Source: Antrihabitans cavernicola
GTDB taxonomy: Bacteria > Actinomycetota > Actinomycetes > Mycobacteriales > Mycobacteriaceae
Assembly (NCBI RefSeq): GCF_008297975.1
Contig: NZ_VLNY01000001.1
Coordinates: forward strand, 186,001-250,000
Length of the DNA stretch: 64,000 nt
Direction: 5' to 3'
Shown piece by piece: positions 33,818-42,407 of this stretch. Numbering within the stretch: the first letter of the stretch is position 1; each line of letters starts with the position of its first letter. A program made the translations under genes and the position numbers. The notes below the pieces were generated by a model. That model was not told the DNA's origin and did no database searches. It was given only the letters and a program-made list of their open reading frames with translations.

Positions 33818-34830
33818 GCGCCGAGCGCGCCACCGATCGTCGGCCATGACGACACAAGATCGTCGGTCCAGTAGGGCCACGAATGCGTGCCCGTCTGCTG
33901 GAAATCGAACGTGGCCGGGATCCCCAAACTGCCCAATGCGCCGGCAAGCTGATGTGTGCACGCGTTGGTGATCGCTTCGAGGGGACCGCCGATCAGCGCA
34001 GACGGCAGTAGGTCGGGGTTGGCCGGAATCTCGTGGCGCCCGGGTAGACCGCTGCCGGCGGAGACGTATATTGCCTTGCCGCGCAACGCAGCTGCGTGTA
34101 AAACGACGTCGTGCGCCGCCCAGTCCGGATCGTCCTGCGCGCCGAACATGTTGTCCGCGTCGCCACCGAAACTCGCGATGACGGCACGTATCTGGGCTTG
34201 ACCGAAATCGTCTGCAGCCGTGTAGCACCCGCTGAACGACGCGACGGCGCGATAGACCTGCGGCGCCCGCACGGCCAGCATCATCGCGGCCTCCGCACCC
34301 ATCGACAGCCCGACGATCGCGTTGCTGCCGTTGCCGTCGAATCGGCCGTCGATCAGTGGTGGCAGCTCCTTGGTCAGGAAGGTCTCCCACTTGTAGTGCC
34401 CCAATGTGGGATCGGTCTTCTGCCAGTCCGTGTAGTAGCTCGCGGTCCCACCGACGGTGAGGACGGCGTTGACGTCCTTGTCGTCGAAGAACTGCACGGC
34501 GTTGCCCAATGTGGTCCAGTGGCTGCCGGTGTTGTCGGCGCTACGACCGTCGAGCAGATACACCGTCGGGCGTGGCTTGGCGGTGTCCCGCGGCAGCAGC
34601 AACTGCACCTCGACGACGGAACCCATCGCGGGCGAGTCGACGAACACGCGCAGCCAACGATCGGTGATCTTCTCGATGTGATCGATCGTCGCGGTTCGTC
34701 CGACACTGCCTGTCGGTGCGGCACTCGCTGGCGCCGACGCGATGAAGGGAATCATCCCGAACAGCAGCAGCGCCGCGGTGCTAGTCGCCCAGCGACGCAG
34801 CAACGGTCGGCCAGGAGACATGCAGGGCAT
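33814..34830 (-). CDS. secreted antigen-85-type esterase (mycolyltransferase-like), copy 1
   Basis: 338 aa with a signal peptide ending SAPASAAP. Antigen-85 fold signatures: SPAMGSVVEVQLLLP, YYTDWQKTDP, YKWETFLTKELPPLID, nucleophile GLSMGAEAA, and catalytic His in GTHSWPYW. Mycolyltransferases move mycolates between trehalose and the cell wall. Two start codons (34830, 34821) both lie inside the 3' end of the upstream paralogue, an overlap of 41-50 bp. Product of tandem duplication with 34781-35761. Could be a simple esterase. Confidence 0.9.
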   Translation of the reverse strand: MPCMSPGRPLLRRWATSTAALLLFGMIPFIASAPASAAPTGSVGRTATIDHIEKITDRWLRVFVDSPAMGSVVEVQLLLPRDTAKPRPTVYLLDGRSADNTGSHWTTLGNAVQFFDDKDVNAVLTVGGTASYYTDWQKTDPTLGHYKWETFLTKELPPLIDGRFDGNGSNAIVGLSMGAEAAMMLAVRAPQVYRAVASFSGCYTAADDFGQAQIRAVIASFGGDADNMFGAQDDPDWAAHDVVLHAAALRGKAIYVSAGSGLPGRHEIPANPDLLPSALIGGPLEAITNACTHQLAGALGSLGIPATFDFQQTGTHSWPYWTDDLVSSWPTIGGALGA

Positions 34831-35761
34831 CTTGCCAGTATGGCCACGAGTGAGTGCCGTATGGCCGGAAGTTGAATCGTGCCGGGATCTTCAGTTGCGC
34901 GAGCCGCTGCTGGAATTGCACCGTGCAGGTACGCGCGGCCGCTTCCAGCGGACCGCCCTGGATCACGGCGGTACCGGTATCGGCGCCGGGCAGCAGCTCG
35001 TACGGACCGGGCAGGCCGTTGCCGACGTCGAGGTAGATGCTCTTGCCGCGCAGCTTCTCGGCGTTGGTGGACGGGTCGTGGCTGACCCAGTCCGGGTTGT
35101 CGTCGGGTCCCCACATGTTGTCCGCGTTGCCACCACGAGAGGCGACGGTCGCGCGGATCGCCGACTTGGCATTCGGGTCCGTCGAGCTGGGACAGGCCGA
35201 GTAGGCGGCGACGCCGCGATACAGATCGGGGTGGCGAGTGATCAGGGCGAGAGCACTCTGACCGCCCATCGACAGTCCGCCGATCGAGTTCACACCGTTG
35301 CCGTCGAGGTCGCCGTCGATGATCGGCGGCAGTTCCTTGGTGAGAAAGGTTTCCCACTTGTTGACACCGAGAATCGGGTCGGGTTTCTGCCAGTCCGTGT
35401 AATAGCTACCCGTGCCGCCGACGGGCAGCACAACGTTGACGTTCTTGTTCTGGAAGAAGCGAACGATGTCCGTCTTCTTGGTCCAGGTGCTCTCGTCGGT
35501 GCCCGATTCGACGCCGTCGAGCAGGTAGAACGACGGCCGAGGACTGTTGTTCGCAGGGTGCAGCACCTGCACCTGAACGGTACGACCCATCGCGGGTGAA
35601 TCGACGAAGACCGCCGACCGCGTCGGCGACAGCGCGTCGATGTGGGCAACGTGTACCGAGGTGGGTGCGAGCGGAGGCGGCGGCGCGGCGACTGCGGCAC
35701 CGGTGCCTGCCCATGCCAATGGCAGGACAACGCCGAGCACCGCAAAAAACCGCCTACGCAT
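34781..35761 (-). CDS. secreted antigen-85-type esterase (mycolyltransferase-like), copy 2
   Basis: 326 aa with signal peptide (MRRRFFAVLGVVLPLAWAGT, cleavage near AVAAP). SPAMGRTVQVQVLHP, YYTDWQKPDP, KWETFLTKELPPIID, nucleophile GLSMGGQSA, and GTHSWPYWQDALHVSW with the catalytic His. ATG 35761 with GAGGGG upstream; the longer frame upstream is unsupported. Paired with copy 1, which starts inside its 3' end. Smaller than Mtb Ag85A/B/C and nearer to corynebacterial and rhodococcal Cmt-like enzymes by appearance. Confidence 0.92.
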   Translation of the reverse strand: MRRRFFAVLGVVLPLAWAGTGAAVAAPPPPLAPTSVHVAHIDALSPTRSAVFVDSPAMGRTVQVQVLHPANNSPRPSFYLLDGVESGTDESTWTKKTDIVRFFQNKNVNVVLPVGGTGSYYTDWQKPDPILGVNKWETFLTKELPPIIDGDLDGNGVNSIGGLSMGGQSALALITRHPDLYRGVAAYSACPSSTDPNAKSAIRATVASRGGNADNMWGPDDNPDWVSHDPSTNAEKLRGKSIYLDVGNGLPGPYELLPGADTGTAVIQGGPLEAAARTCTVQFQQRLAQLKIPARFNFRPYGTHSWPYWQDALHVSWPTVAASLGD

Positions 35762-35884
35762 GAAGCCCCTCACCGCGTCGTCAAGTCGTCGAATAGCACG
35801 ACGACTCGTCTTGCCGCCGGGACCAAGGTAGCGCACCGAACTCGAGCGATACCTGTGAGACTGCTGATGCGCAAGAATAAAAGC

Positions 35885-36781
35885 ATGGAACTTGGATTCG
35901 GATTACCGGTATCCGGCTCGTGGGCGACGCCGCGCAATATCCGGGCAATCGCCACCCGCGCCGACGAGCTCGGATACGCCACCCTGTGGACGTTTCAGCG
36001 GCTGCTGGTTGCCGAAGCGGTGCCGTTGGGTCCGCAGTATGCGAGCGTCCTCGACCCGATCGCCGCACTCGGATTCGCGGCAGCCGTCACCGATCGAATC
36101 CGCCTCGGCACCGCCGTCTTCAACATGCCGTTCTCGTCCCCCGCGCTGCTCGGCAAGCAGTTGGCCACCGTCGACGTGTTGTCGAACGGCCGCCTGGATG
36201 CCGGCCTGGGACTCGGCTGGTCGGAAGATGAATTCGTCGCCGTCGGCTCCGACTACGCGCAGCGCGGCCAACGGGCCGAAGACTTCGTTGCCTGTTTGAA
36301 GCAGGTGTGGGGTGCGGATCCCGTCGAGTACGACGGTCCGTTCTATCGAGTCCCGAAATCGAGTGTGCTGCCGAAGCCGGTGCAGAGCGCTCCCCCGATC
36401 CTGCTCGGCGGTGCCGCGCCGGCAGCGCTGGATCGGGTCGGGCGAATCGCGGACGGCTGGATCAGCAGCAGCCGGACCGACTTGGCGGCGATCGGCGAAG
36501 CGGTGACGCGGATCAAGTCGTCGGCGCGGGACGCCGGTCGCGATCCCGAATCGTTGTCGTATGTCTGCCGCGGTGTGGTGGTCGTCGGGGAGCGGAAGGG
36601 ACCGCTGTCCGGGTCGTTCGACGAGATCCGCGGCGACCTGCACGAGCTTGCCGAGCAAGGCCTTACCGAGACATTCCTCGACCTGAACTTCGATCCGGCG
36701 ATCGGCAATCCGAATGCCGACCCGGCCGAGTCCGTTCGTCGCGCCAACGAACTGCTGGACGAGTTCGCGTCAGGACTGTGA
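35885..36781 (+). CDS. LLM-class F420-dependent oxidoreductase
   Basis: 298-aa luciferase-like monooxygenase fold: MELGFGLPVSGSWATPRNIR, ADELGYATLWTFQRLL, ITDRIRLGTAVFN-type VTDRIRLGTAV, GRLDAGLGLGWSEDEF, PPILLGGAAPAALDRVGRIADGW (in parts). The N-terminus LGFGLPVSGSWAT resembles F420-dependent TIGR03619-like members. Leader lacks a clear ribosome site. Convergent, 12-bp overlap, with the alpha/beta hydrolase gene. Substrate unknown. Confidence 0.88.
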   Translation: MELGFGLPVSGSWATPRNIRAIATRADELGYATLWTFQRLLVAEAVPLGPQYASVLDPIAALGFAAAVTDRIRLGTAVFNMPFSSPALLGKQLATVDVLSNGRLDAGLGLGWSEDEFVAVGSDYAQRGQRAEDFVACLKQVWGADPVEYDGPFYRVPKSSVLPKPVQSAPPILLGGAAPAALDRVGRIADGWISSSRTDLAAIGEAVTRIKSSARDAGRDPESLSYVCRGVVVVGERKGPLSGSFDEIRGDLHELAEQGLTETFLDLNFDPAIGNPNADPAESVRRANELLDEFASGL

Positions 36782-37669
36782 TGTCAGGACACGGTCGGCC
36801 AGTTCAGCGACGAATCGCGCGATCTCAGCAGGTTTTTCCTCCGCCATGAAGTGACCGGCGTCGATCGACTGGTACGTCAGGTCTGGCGCCCACGCACGCC
36901 AGAGTGCCGCGGCGTCGAAGCCCAACTGCGAACCCCAGTCCTGCGAGATCACTCCCACCGGCATGGAGAGTTGCCGTCCGGCGGCGCGGTCCTCACGATC
37001 CATGTCGAGATCGATACCCGCGGTGGCGCGATAGTCGGCGACGATCGAGTCGATCGCATCGACCGAGCTGTCGACGTAGTGCTGCCGCACCTCGGAAGTA
37101 AAGGTCGCGCCTGTGGGATCCCACGCGTCGAGGAACGAGAGGAAGAACTCCTCGCCGACCGCCTCGATCATCTTCTCCGGCAAGCCCACCGGTTGTGCCA
37201 TGAGATAGAGGTGCCAGGCCACCTTCGCGTCGACGCCGCGTAGGACGTCCCAAGTATCAAGCGTAGGAAGCACATCCAGGATCCCGAGGTACTCCACGAC
37301 GTTCGGATGATCGAGACCTGCGCGAACTCCGACCAGCGCACCACGGTCATGGCCGATCAAACCGAAGTGGTCGTGACCGAGAGCCGCAGCGACCGCGACG
37401 ACGTCGCGTGCCATGGTTCGCTTCGAATAGGTCGATGGGCCGTTCTCGGCGGGTTTGGCGCTTTGTCCGTACCCGCGCAAATCGGGAACGATGACGGTAT
37501 GCCTGTCGGCAAGGTCCTCGGCAACCGTCCGCCACATGTAGTGCGTCTGCGGGAATCCGTGGAGCAGGACGACGGCTGGGCCGTTGCCGGCGACGGCTAT
37601 GTTCAATTCGACGCCCGCGTCACCTCCAATCGTCTTGTAGTCGAACCCTTCGATGGTCAACGGACTCAT
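36770..37669 (-). CDS. alpha/beta hydrolase, haloacetate-dehalogenase-like (second in window)
   Basis: 299 aa. Oxyanion segment LLHGFPQTHYMW, nucleophile Asp108 in GHDRGALVGVRAGLDHP, acid/His region ending SIDAGHFMAEEKP. The Asp nucleophile with RGALV pattern is that of fluoroacetate dehalogenase-type enzymes. AGGAAA precedes the ATG. Coupled to the upstream TetR by an ATGA overlap, so it is a regulator-enzyme operon and presumably induced by its substrate. Similar in type but not adjacent to the hydrolase at 4.5 kb. Confidence 0.87.
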   Translation of the reverse strand: MSPLTIEGFDYKTIGGDAGVELNIAVAGNGPAVVLLHGFPQTHYMWRTVAEDLADRHTVIVPDLRGYGQSAKPAENGPSTYSKRTMARDVVAVAAALGHDHFGLIGHDRGALVGVRAGLDHPNVVEYLGILDVLPTLDTWDVLRGVDAKVAWHLYLMAQPVGLPEKMIEAVGEEFFLSFLDAWDPTGATFTSEVRQHYVDSSVDAIDSIVADYRATAGIDLDMDREDRAAGRQLSMPVGVISQDWGSQLGFDAAALWRAWAPDLTYQSIDAGHFMAEEKPAEIARFVAELADRVLTSQS

Positions 37670-38322
37670 GGCGTTTCCTTAGTTCGATGAGTGGGACAAC
37701 CGGAGAAGATGCCGGCTGGAAGGTCTGTGTGACCAGGGGCAGTCAGTGCGGGGATCAGGACCGCATCGACGAGCGATTCGAGGTAGACGTCGTCCAGTTG
37801 CAACCCGTTCATCCGTCGAAGGAGAATGGTCGCGCCCGCGACCTCCTCGAACGCAAACGGGTTCACGTCCTCGCTCACTTCGCCACGTCCGATCGCGGCA
37901 GCAACCACCGAGTCGGGAAGTCGTGCGCCGGTCGGGCCGACTGATCGCTCGATCTCGTTGCATAGCTCAGGATCCTCGAGCCCGGCTTGCAGCAATAGGA
38001 ACGCGGTCTGACTGTCGGCGGCGGTCATCGACTCTCTCAACCGCCGACAAAGCGCGAGTAGATCTCCACGCAAGCTGCCTGTGTCGATCTCGGCGGGGCC
38101 TTCTCGACTCGCAGGCCCTGCCTTCAGCGCCGCAATCACCATGTCGCGCTTGGAGTTCCAGCGCCGATAGAGCGTGGCTTTGGACGCACTGGCTCGACGC
38201 GCAACTTCCTCGAAGCTGACTCCGTCGTAGCCGGCTTCGGCGAGCAGCGTGTTCACGACGTCCAAGATTGCGGCTTCACGACGATCGTCGCGCGGACGAC
38301 CGCCCAGGTTTGGATACGCCAC
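37666..38322 (-). CDS. TetR-family regulator of the hydrolase operon
   Basis: 218 aa. The HTH is at GGRPRDDRREAAILDVVNTL ... VSFEEVARRASASKATLYRRWNSK (residues about 7-60). The GTG at 38322 (MAYPNLGGRP) is used because the long frame upstream lies under the divergent phoD gene. C-terminal ligand domain has no Tet-specific signature. ATGA overlap with the hydrolase. A palindrome abuts its start. Confidence 0.88.
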   Translation of the reverse strand: MAYPNLGGRPRDDRREAAILDVVNTLLAEAGYDGVSFEEVARRASASKATLYRRWNSKRDMVIAALKAGPASREGPAEIDTGSLRGDLLALCRRLRESMTAADSQTAFLLLQAGLEDPELCNEIERSVGPTGARLPDSVVAAAIGRGEVSEDVNPFAFEEVAGATILLRRMNGLQLDDVYLESLVDAVLIPALTAPGHTDLPAGIFSGCPTHRTKETP

Positions 38323-38337
38323 GTTCCGTACCGTAAC
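38323..38337. promoter_or_regulatory. TetR operator candidate
   Basis: GTTCCGTACCGTAAC, a partly symmetric 15-mer (GTTxCG ... CGxAAC) directly before the TetR GTG. The phoD start lies 73 bp further on the other side. Predicted to be bound by the TetR; inference. Confidence 0.5.
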
Positions 38338-38410
38338 ATAGTCAATGGCCCTCGTTTGGTTTTCACCCGCCGTTCGGGTTGCCGTGGCTCGCCTCGGCGA
38401 GGCTCGCGGG

Positions 38411-39973
38411 ATGGACAGATTCGTACTCGATCGCCGCACCCTGCTCCGCTCGTCGCTGCTGATTCCGGTTGCGGGTGCGCTCGCAGCGTGCGGTTCGGAC
38501 GCGTCGCCCACTCTGGCGCGCAACCGCCCCCGACTGACGCACGGAATTTCCAGCGGCGACCCACGACCCGACGGCGCACTGGTCTGGGCGCGCTCCGATA
38601 CGCCCGCGAAGATGATCGTCGAAACGTCGGCAACGGAGTCGTTCACGAATCCACGTCGGATCGAGGGACCGATGCTCACACCGGATTCCGACGGCACCGG
38701 ACGGATTCGCGTCACCGGGCTGGAATCGGGGCAGACCGTGCACTATCGGGTCACCCTGGAGGGCGACGACGGAGCCACCTCGGAGCCCGCGACCGGAATC
38801 TTCCGCACCGCGCCGACCGCCGCGGACGGCGTTCGCTTCGTCTGGTCCGGCGACGTCGTCGGGCAGGGTTGGGGTATCAACGAATCGATCGGCGGCATGG
38901 CGATCTTCGGTGCGATGGCCGATCGTATGCCGAACTTCTTCATCCATTCCGGCGACGCCATCTACGCCGACAATCCAGTGCCCGCGACACAGCAGCAGAA
39001 CGACGGCGGCACCTACCGATCGGTGACCGCGGCAGCCAAAGACCACGTCGCGCAGGATCTGGGCAGCTTCCGTGGCAGCTACGCCTACAACCTGACCGAC
39101 ACGAACTACCTACGATTCAATTCCCAAGTCCCACAACTGATCCAGTGGGATGACCACGAAGTTCTGAACAATTGGTTTCCCGGCGAATCGTTGGCCGGGC
39201 AGAACCGCAAGGGCTACACCGAGACCGACGTGAACAAGCTCGCCGCCATGGCCAACCAGGCGTGGCGCGAGTGGCAGCCCGTGCAACCGGGCGAAGCGGT
39301 CGACGGTCGGGTGTATCGCAAGGTGTCGTACGGTCCACTGCTCGACGTGTTCATCCTCGACATGCGCAGCTACAAGGATCCGAATCCGCAGGCCTGGGCG
39401 GAATCCGACGACGCCGGAATTCTCGGCGCCGCGCAGACGCAGTGGTTGATCGATGGCTTGAAGTCGTCCACGGCAACGTGGAAGGTGGTCGCGAACGACC
39501 TGCCGATCAGCATCGTCGTTCCGGACGCAAACACCAACCCACCGTCGGGTCCTCCGTCGATGGAGGCGGTCGCGCAGGGCGACAACGGGCGACCGCTCGG
39601 GCGGGAGATCGCGTTCTCGCGGATTCTGTCCGGGACTCGCGACGTCCGCAACGTCGTCTTCCTCACCGCCGACGTGCACTACACCGCTGCCATCTCCTAC
39701 CACCCGGACCGGGCAGGGTTCGCCGACTTCGCGCCGTTCTGGGAGTTCGTCTCCGGACCGCTCAATGCGGGATCGTTTCCGCAGAGTCCGTTGGACGGCA
39801 CGTTCGGCGCGCAGTACGAATTCGTGCACGCCCCGGACAAGCCGAACGCATCACCGGCGGAGGGCTTTCAGCATTTCGGTGAGGTAGAGATCGACAAGGA
39901 TTCCCGCGCGCTCACCGTCAACCTGCGCGACGCGAAGGGTGCGAGCCTCTACTCCAAAACCCTCACGGTTTGA
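38411..39973 (+). CDS. PhoD-family alkaline phosphatase/phosphodiesterase
   Basis: 520 aa. A twin-arginine signal (LDRRTLLRSSLLIPVAGALAAC) ends with a lipobox-like LAAC, so a Tat-exported lipoprotein. PhoD domain: FVWSGDVVGQGWG, IHSGDAIYADNP, PQLIQWDDHEVLNNW and the C-terminal FLTADVHYTAAISY metal-ligand motif. Liberates phosphate from extracellular esters; Ca/Fe metallophosphatase in this family. ATG 38411. Pairs functionally with the 5'-nucleotidase at 32 kb in phosphate scavenging (inference). Confidence 0.93.
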   Translation: MDRFVLDRRTLLRSSLLIPVAGALAACGSDASPTLARNRPRLTHGISSGDPRPDGALVWARSDTPAKMIVETSATESFTNPRRIEGPMLTPDSDGTGRIRVTGLESGQTVHYRVTLEGDDGATSEPATGIFRTAPTAADGVRFVWSGDVVGQGWGINESIGGMAIFGAMADRMPNFFIHSGDAIYADNPVPATQQQNDGGTYRSVTAAAKDHVAQDLGSFRGSYAYNLTDTNYLRFNSQVPQLIQWDDHEVLNNWFPGESLAGQNRKGYTETDVNKLAAMANQAWREWQPVQPGEAVDGRVYRKVSYGPLLDVFILDMRSYKDPNPQAWAESDDAGILGAAQTQWLIDGLKSSTATWKVVANDLPISIVVPDANTNPPSGPPSMEAVAQGDNGRPLGREIAFSRILSGTRDVRNVVFLTADVHYTAAISYHPDRAGFADFAPFWEFVSGPLNAGSFPQSPLDGTFGAQYEFVHAPDKPNASPAEGFQHFGEVEIDKDSRALTVNLRDAKGASLYSKTLTV

Positions 39974-40697
39974 TCGCTCGGTAGGAGTGCGTCACGTACG
40001 GCATGACGATCGGGCTCTGGCCTGTGACGTCCGGATCGTTGGCGAGTAGATCGGCGATCTCGGCGAGGATTCTTTCCCGGTCCTGCTCCTCGGCGGTGAT
40101 CACGTAACTGCGCGACGCGGCCATCGCGACGATGTCGTCGGCGGTCATCTGCCGCTGCCACTCGACCCGGTTTTCCTCGACCGACTCGAACGGTGCCGAC
40201 ACCGTCGGACCACCTTCGGCGATCAGGATCTCGGCAGCGCTGCCGTGCATGATTTCGGTGAGCCGGTGCACCCACGGCACCGACTCGTCGCGGATGTTCC
40301 AGATCAGGCCGAGCGTGCCGCCGGGTTTCAGGACTCGCGCGACCTCGCGCGACGCGGCGTCCGGATCGACCCAGTGCCACGCCTGCCCGAAGACGACGGC
40401 GTCGACGGAGGCATCGGGCAACGGGATCTGCTCGCCGGTCCCGTGCAGGGTGCGGACGGTCGGATACTGCTTCGCCAACGAGGCCAGCATCTCGGTGTCG
40501 GGGTCGACGGCGATGACGTCGCGGTCTGGTTGCAGCATGCTCGCGGTCAGCTTGCCGGTGCCCGCGCCGACGTCGGCGATGGTGGTTGCGGTGGCCGGAA
40601 CGAGCCAGTCGACGGCGGCCTGCGGGTAGCTGGGTCGGCCGCGGTTGTAATTGTCGGTTTCGCGGCCGAACGAGGTCGCCATGTCGTCTCGAGTCAT
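39963..40697 (-). CDS. class I SAM-dependent methyltransferase
   Basis: 244 aa. N-terminus FGRETDNYNRGRPSYP, motif I IADVGAGTGKLTASM, post-I IAVDPDTEML, and HWVDPDAASREVARVLKPGGTLG, a UbiE/Mtase_11-type small-molecule methyltransferase. GGAG lies upstream of ATG 40697 inside the Ag85-like gene's end, and the stop of that gene is 3 bp away, so they are one operon. Convergent, 11-bp overlap, with phoD. Substrate unknown. Confidence 0.87.
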   Translation of the reverse strand: MTRDDMATSFGRETDNYNRGRPSYPQAAVDWLVPATATTIADVGAGTGKLTASMLQPDRDVIAVDPDTEMLASLAKQYPTVRTLHGTGEQIPLPDASVDAVVFGQAWHWVDPDAASREVARVLKPGGTLGLIWNIRDESVPWVHRLTEIMHGSAAEILIAEGGPTVSAPFESVEENRVEWQRQMTADDIVAMAASRSYVITAEEQDRERILAEIADLLANDPDVTGQSPIVMPYVTHSYRAIKP

Positions 40698-40700
40698 TGC

Positions 40701-41642
40701 CTACGCTCCGATCGCCGGGCCGATCGTCGGCCACGAGTCATGCAATGCATCCTGCCAGTACGGCCAGGAGTGGATGCCGCTCGGACGGTAGGCGAATCGC
40801 GCGGGGATGCCGAGTGTGCGCAGGCGCTGCTCGAACGCGATGGTGCACACGTTCACCATCGCCTCGACGGGCGCGCCGGAGAAGATGCGGGCGGGAAGTT
40901 CGGCGTCGAGATTCAGGTCGTGCGGTCCGAGGAGTCCGGTACCGGTGGAGAGGTAGATCGCCTTGCCGCGGAGCCGGTCGGCGTTGATGGCCGAATCGTG
41001 ATCGGCCCAGTCGGGGCTGCCGGGCAAGCCCCACATGTTGATCGGGTTGGCGCCACGGAGCGCGATGGAGAACATGGTGGCTGCGGCGGAGAGGGTGGCG
41101 TCGGGGCATGCGCTGTAGCCGGCGACGGCGCGATAGAGCCACGGGTTGCGGGTGACGAGCGTGAAGGCGGCGTTGCCACCCATCGAGAGGCCACCGACAG
41201 CGTTGACGCCGTTGCCGCCGAACTGGCCGTCGATGATCGGCGGCAGTTCGCGGGTGAGGAAGGTTTCCCATTTGTAGTTGCCGAGTCGTGGATCCGGTCG
41301 CTCCCAGTCCGTGTAGTAACTGGCGAGGCCGCCGACGGGAAGGACCACGTTGACGTTCTTGTTAGCGAAGAAGTTGACGGCGTCCGTCGCGACTGTCCAG
41401 ATGCTTTCCTGATCGCCCGGGACCAGTCCGTCTAGCAGGTAGTAGCTGGGCCGTGATCCTCCACCGGCGGGATGCAGAATCTGCACCTGCACCCGGTGTC
41501 CCATCGCGGGCGAGTCAATGAAAAGTGCTGTGCGCGTTGGGGTGAGGTTGACAACATTCGCAACCCGAGCTTCGGCATCGGCCGGGCCAGCGCCGAGAAG
41601 GGCCAGCAGTAGCACTGTGACGATCAGCAGTCCCCGACGCAC
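40701..41642 (-). CDS. secreted antigen-85-type esterase (mycolyltransferase-like), copy 3
   Basis: 313 aa with signal peptide (MRRGLLIVTVLLLALLGAGP). Same signatures as the 34-35 kb pair: SPAMGHRVQVQILHP, YYTDWERPDPRLGNYKWETFL (in two parts), nucleophile Ser153 in GLSMGGNAA, and GIHSWPYWQDALHDSW. GTG 41642 with GAGGAGGG. First gene of an operon with the methyltransferase. Third paralogue in 8 kb. Confidence 0.92.
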   Translation of the reverse strand: MRRGLLIVTVLLLALLGAGPADAEARVANVVNLTPTRTALFIDSPAMGHRVQVQILHPAGGGSRPSYYLLDGLVPGDQESIWTVATDAVNFFANKNVNVVLPVGGLASYYTDWERPDPRLGNYKWETFLTRELPPIIDGQFGGNGVNAVGGLSMGGNAAFTLVTRNPWLYRAVAGYSACPDATLSAAATMFSIALRGANPINMWGLPGSPDWADHDSAINADRLRGKAIYLSTGTGLLGPHDLNLDAELPARIFSGAPVEAMVNVCTIAFEQRLRTLGIPARFAYRPSGIHSWPYWQDALHDSWPTIGPAIGA

Positions 41643-41770
41643 GTTGCCCTCCTCGATGCGGAGTTCTCAACGTAGCTCGATCGTTGCCCATAAATCGGAG
41701 GTAACAGGTAGCAATTGCAGAACGATCCTGTATCGACTCTTCCTCCACCACATTTCTCAGGGGCCAACCA

Positions 41771-42073
41771 ATGATGCGTTCAGCACGTCGACTATGTATC
41801 GGAATTCTCGCCGCCTCCGGAGTTCTGCTCGCCGTGCCGAGCATGGCCAACGCAGACCCGGTCACCGATTTTCTGTGCAGCAGCGGTTCGGCACAGTTCT
41901 GCCCGGCACCATTGGCCCCTGCACCCGAAGGTGGTGCCGGTGAGGGCTACAAGAACTGCACCGAGGCATGGAACGCAGGCGTAGCACCGATCTACCGCGG
42001 CCAGGCGGGCTATTCGCCGCATCTCGACAGCGACAACGACGGTGTTGCATGTGAGAAGGATCCGCGGCGGTAG
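41771..42073 (+). CDS. secreted Excalibur-domain protein
   Basis: 100 aa. Signal peptide with cleavage near SMANADP, then a Pro/Ala linker and a C-terminal Excalibur calcium-binding domain: YKNCTEAWNAGVAPIYRGQAGY, then HLDSDNDGVACEKDP (DxDxDG calcium loop plus paired Cys). Excalibur domains bind Ca2+ at the cell surface; role in this organism unknown. Second Cys pair FLCSSGSAQFC is outside the domain. Confidence 0.88.
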   Translation: MMRSARRLCIGILAASGVLLAVPSMANADPVTDFLCSSGSAQFCPAPLAPAPEGGAGEGYKNCTEAWNAGVAPIYRGQAGYSPHLDSDNDGVACEKDPRR

Positions 42074-42148
42074 CTCTTCGGTGAGTGGGCTCTGGTGGCG
42101 GTGCTACTCGACGTTTGCCGCCCTCATAGCCCGTTCACCGTCACAGCT

Positions 42149-42236
42149 TGGCGGAAGCGGAGGGATTTGAACCCCCGGTCGTTCTCACGACGCTCGCTTT
42201 CAAGGCGAGTGCATTCGGCCGCTCTGCCACGCTTCC
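42149..42236 (-). tRNA. tRNA-Ser(UGA)
   Basis: 88-nt class II tRNA. Acceptor stem GGAAGCG/CGCTTCC, anticodon loop CTTGAAA giving UGA, T-loop GTTCAAATC and encoded GCCA. Third serine tRNA in the window; no island is seen at this one. Confidence 0.95.
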
Positions 42237-42278
42237 GTGACGAATACTATCGGGTCGCTTGTCGACCCCTGAAAAATG

Positions 42279-42395
42279 GTCGAGCCCCGGCTACCGCACC
42301 GCTCGCGCACCCCGGTTCCGACCCACGCACCCCGGATGGGGAGTGCGTGGGCTGGAACTCGAGTGTGTGAGGCGGCTTGGTAGCCGGGGCTCGAC
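42279..42395 (-). terminator. 117-nt near-perfect hairpin behind the LGFP gene
   Basis: Outer arms GTCGAGCCCCGGCTACC (42279-42295) and its exact complement (42379-42395). Inside, CTCGCGCAC/GTGTGTGAG, GTTCC/GGAAC, and CCCACGCAC/GTGCGTGGG pair in order with a GGAT tip. Starts 12 bp after the LGFP stop on the minus strand and is followed by a T-rich run, so it can terminate that gene; its size and multi-tier pairing are unusual for a terminator, so a structured RNA element is possible. Confidence 0.8.
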
Positions 42396-42407
42396 TCTCG
42401 TTCTTCC

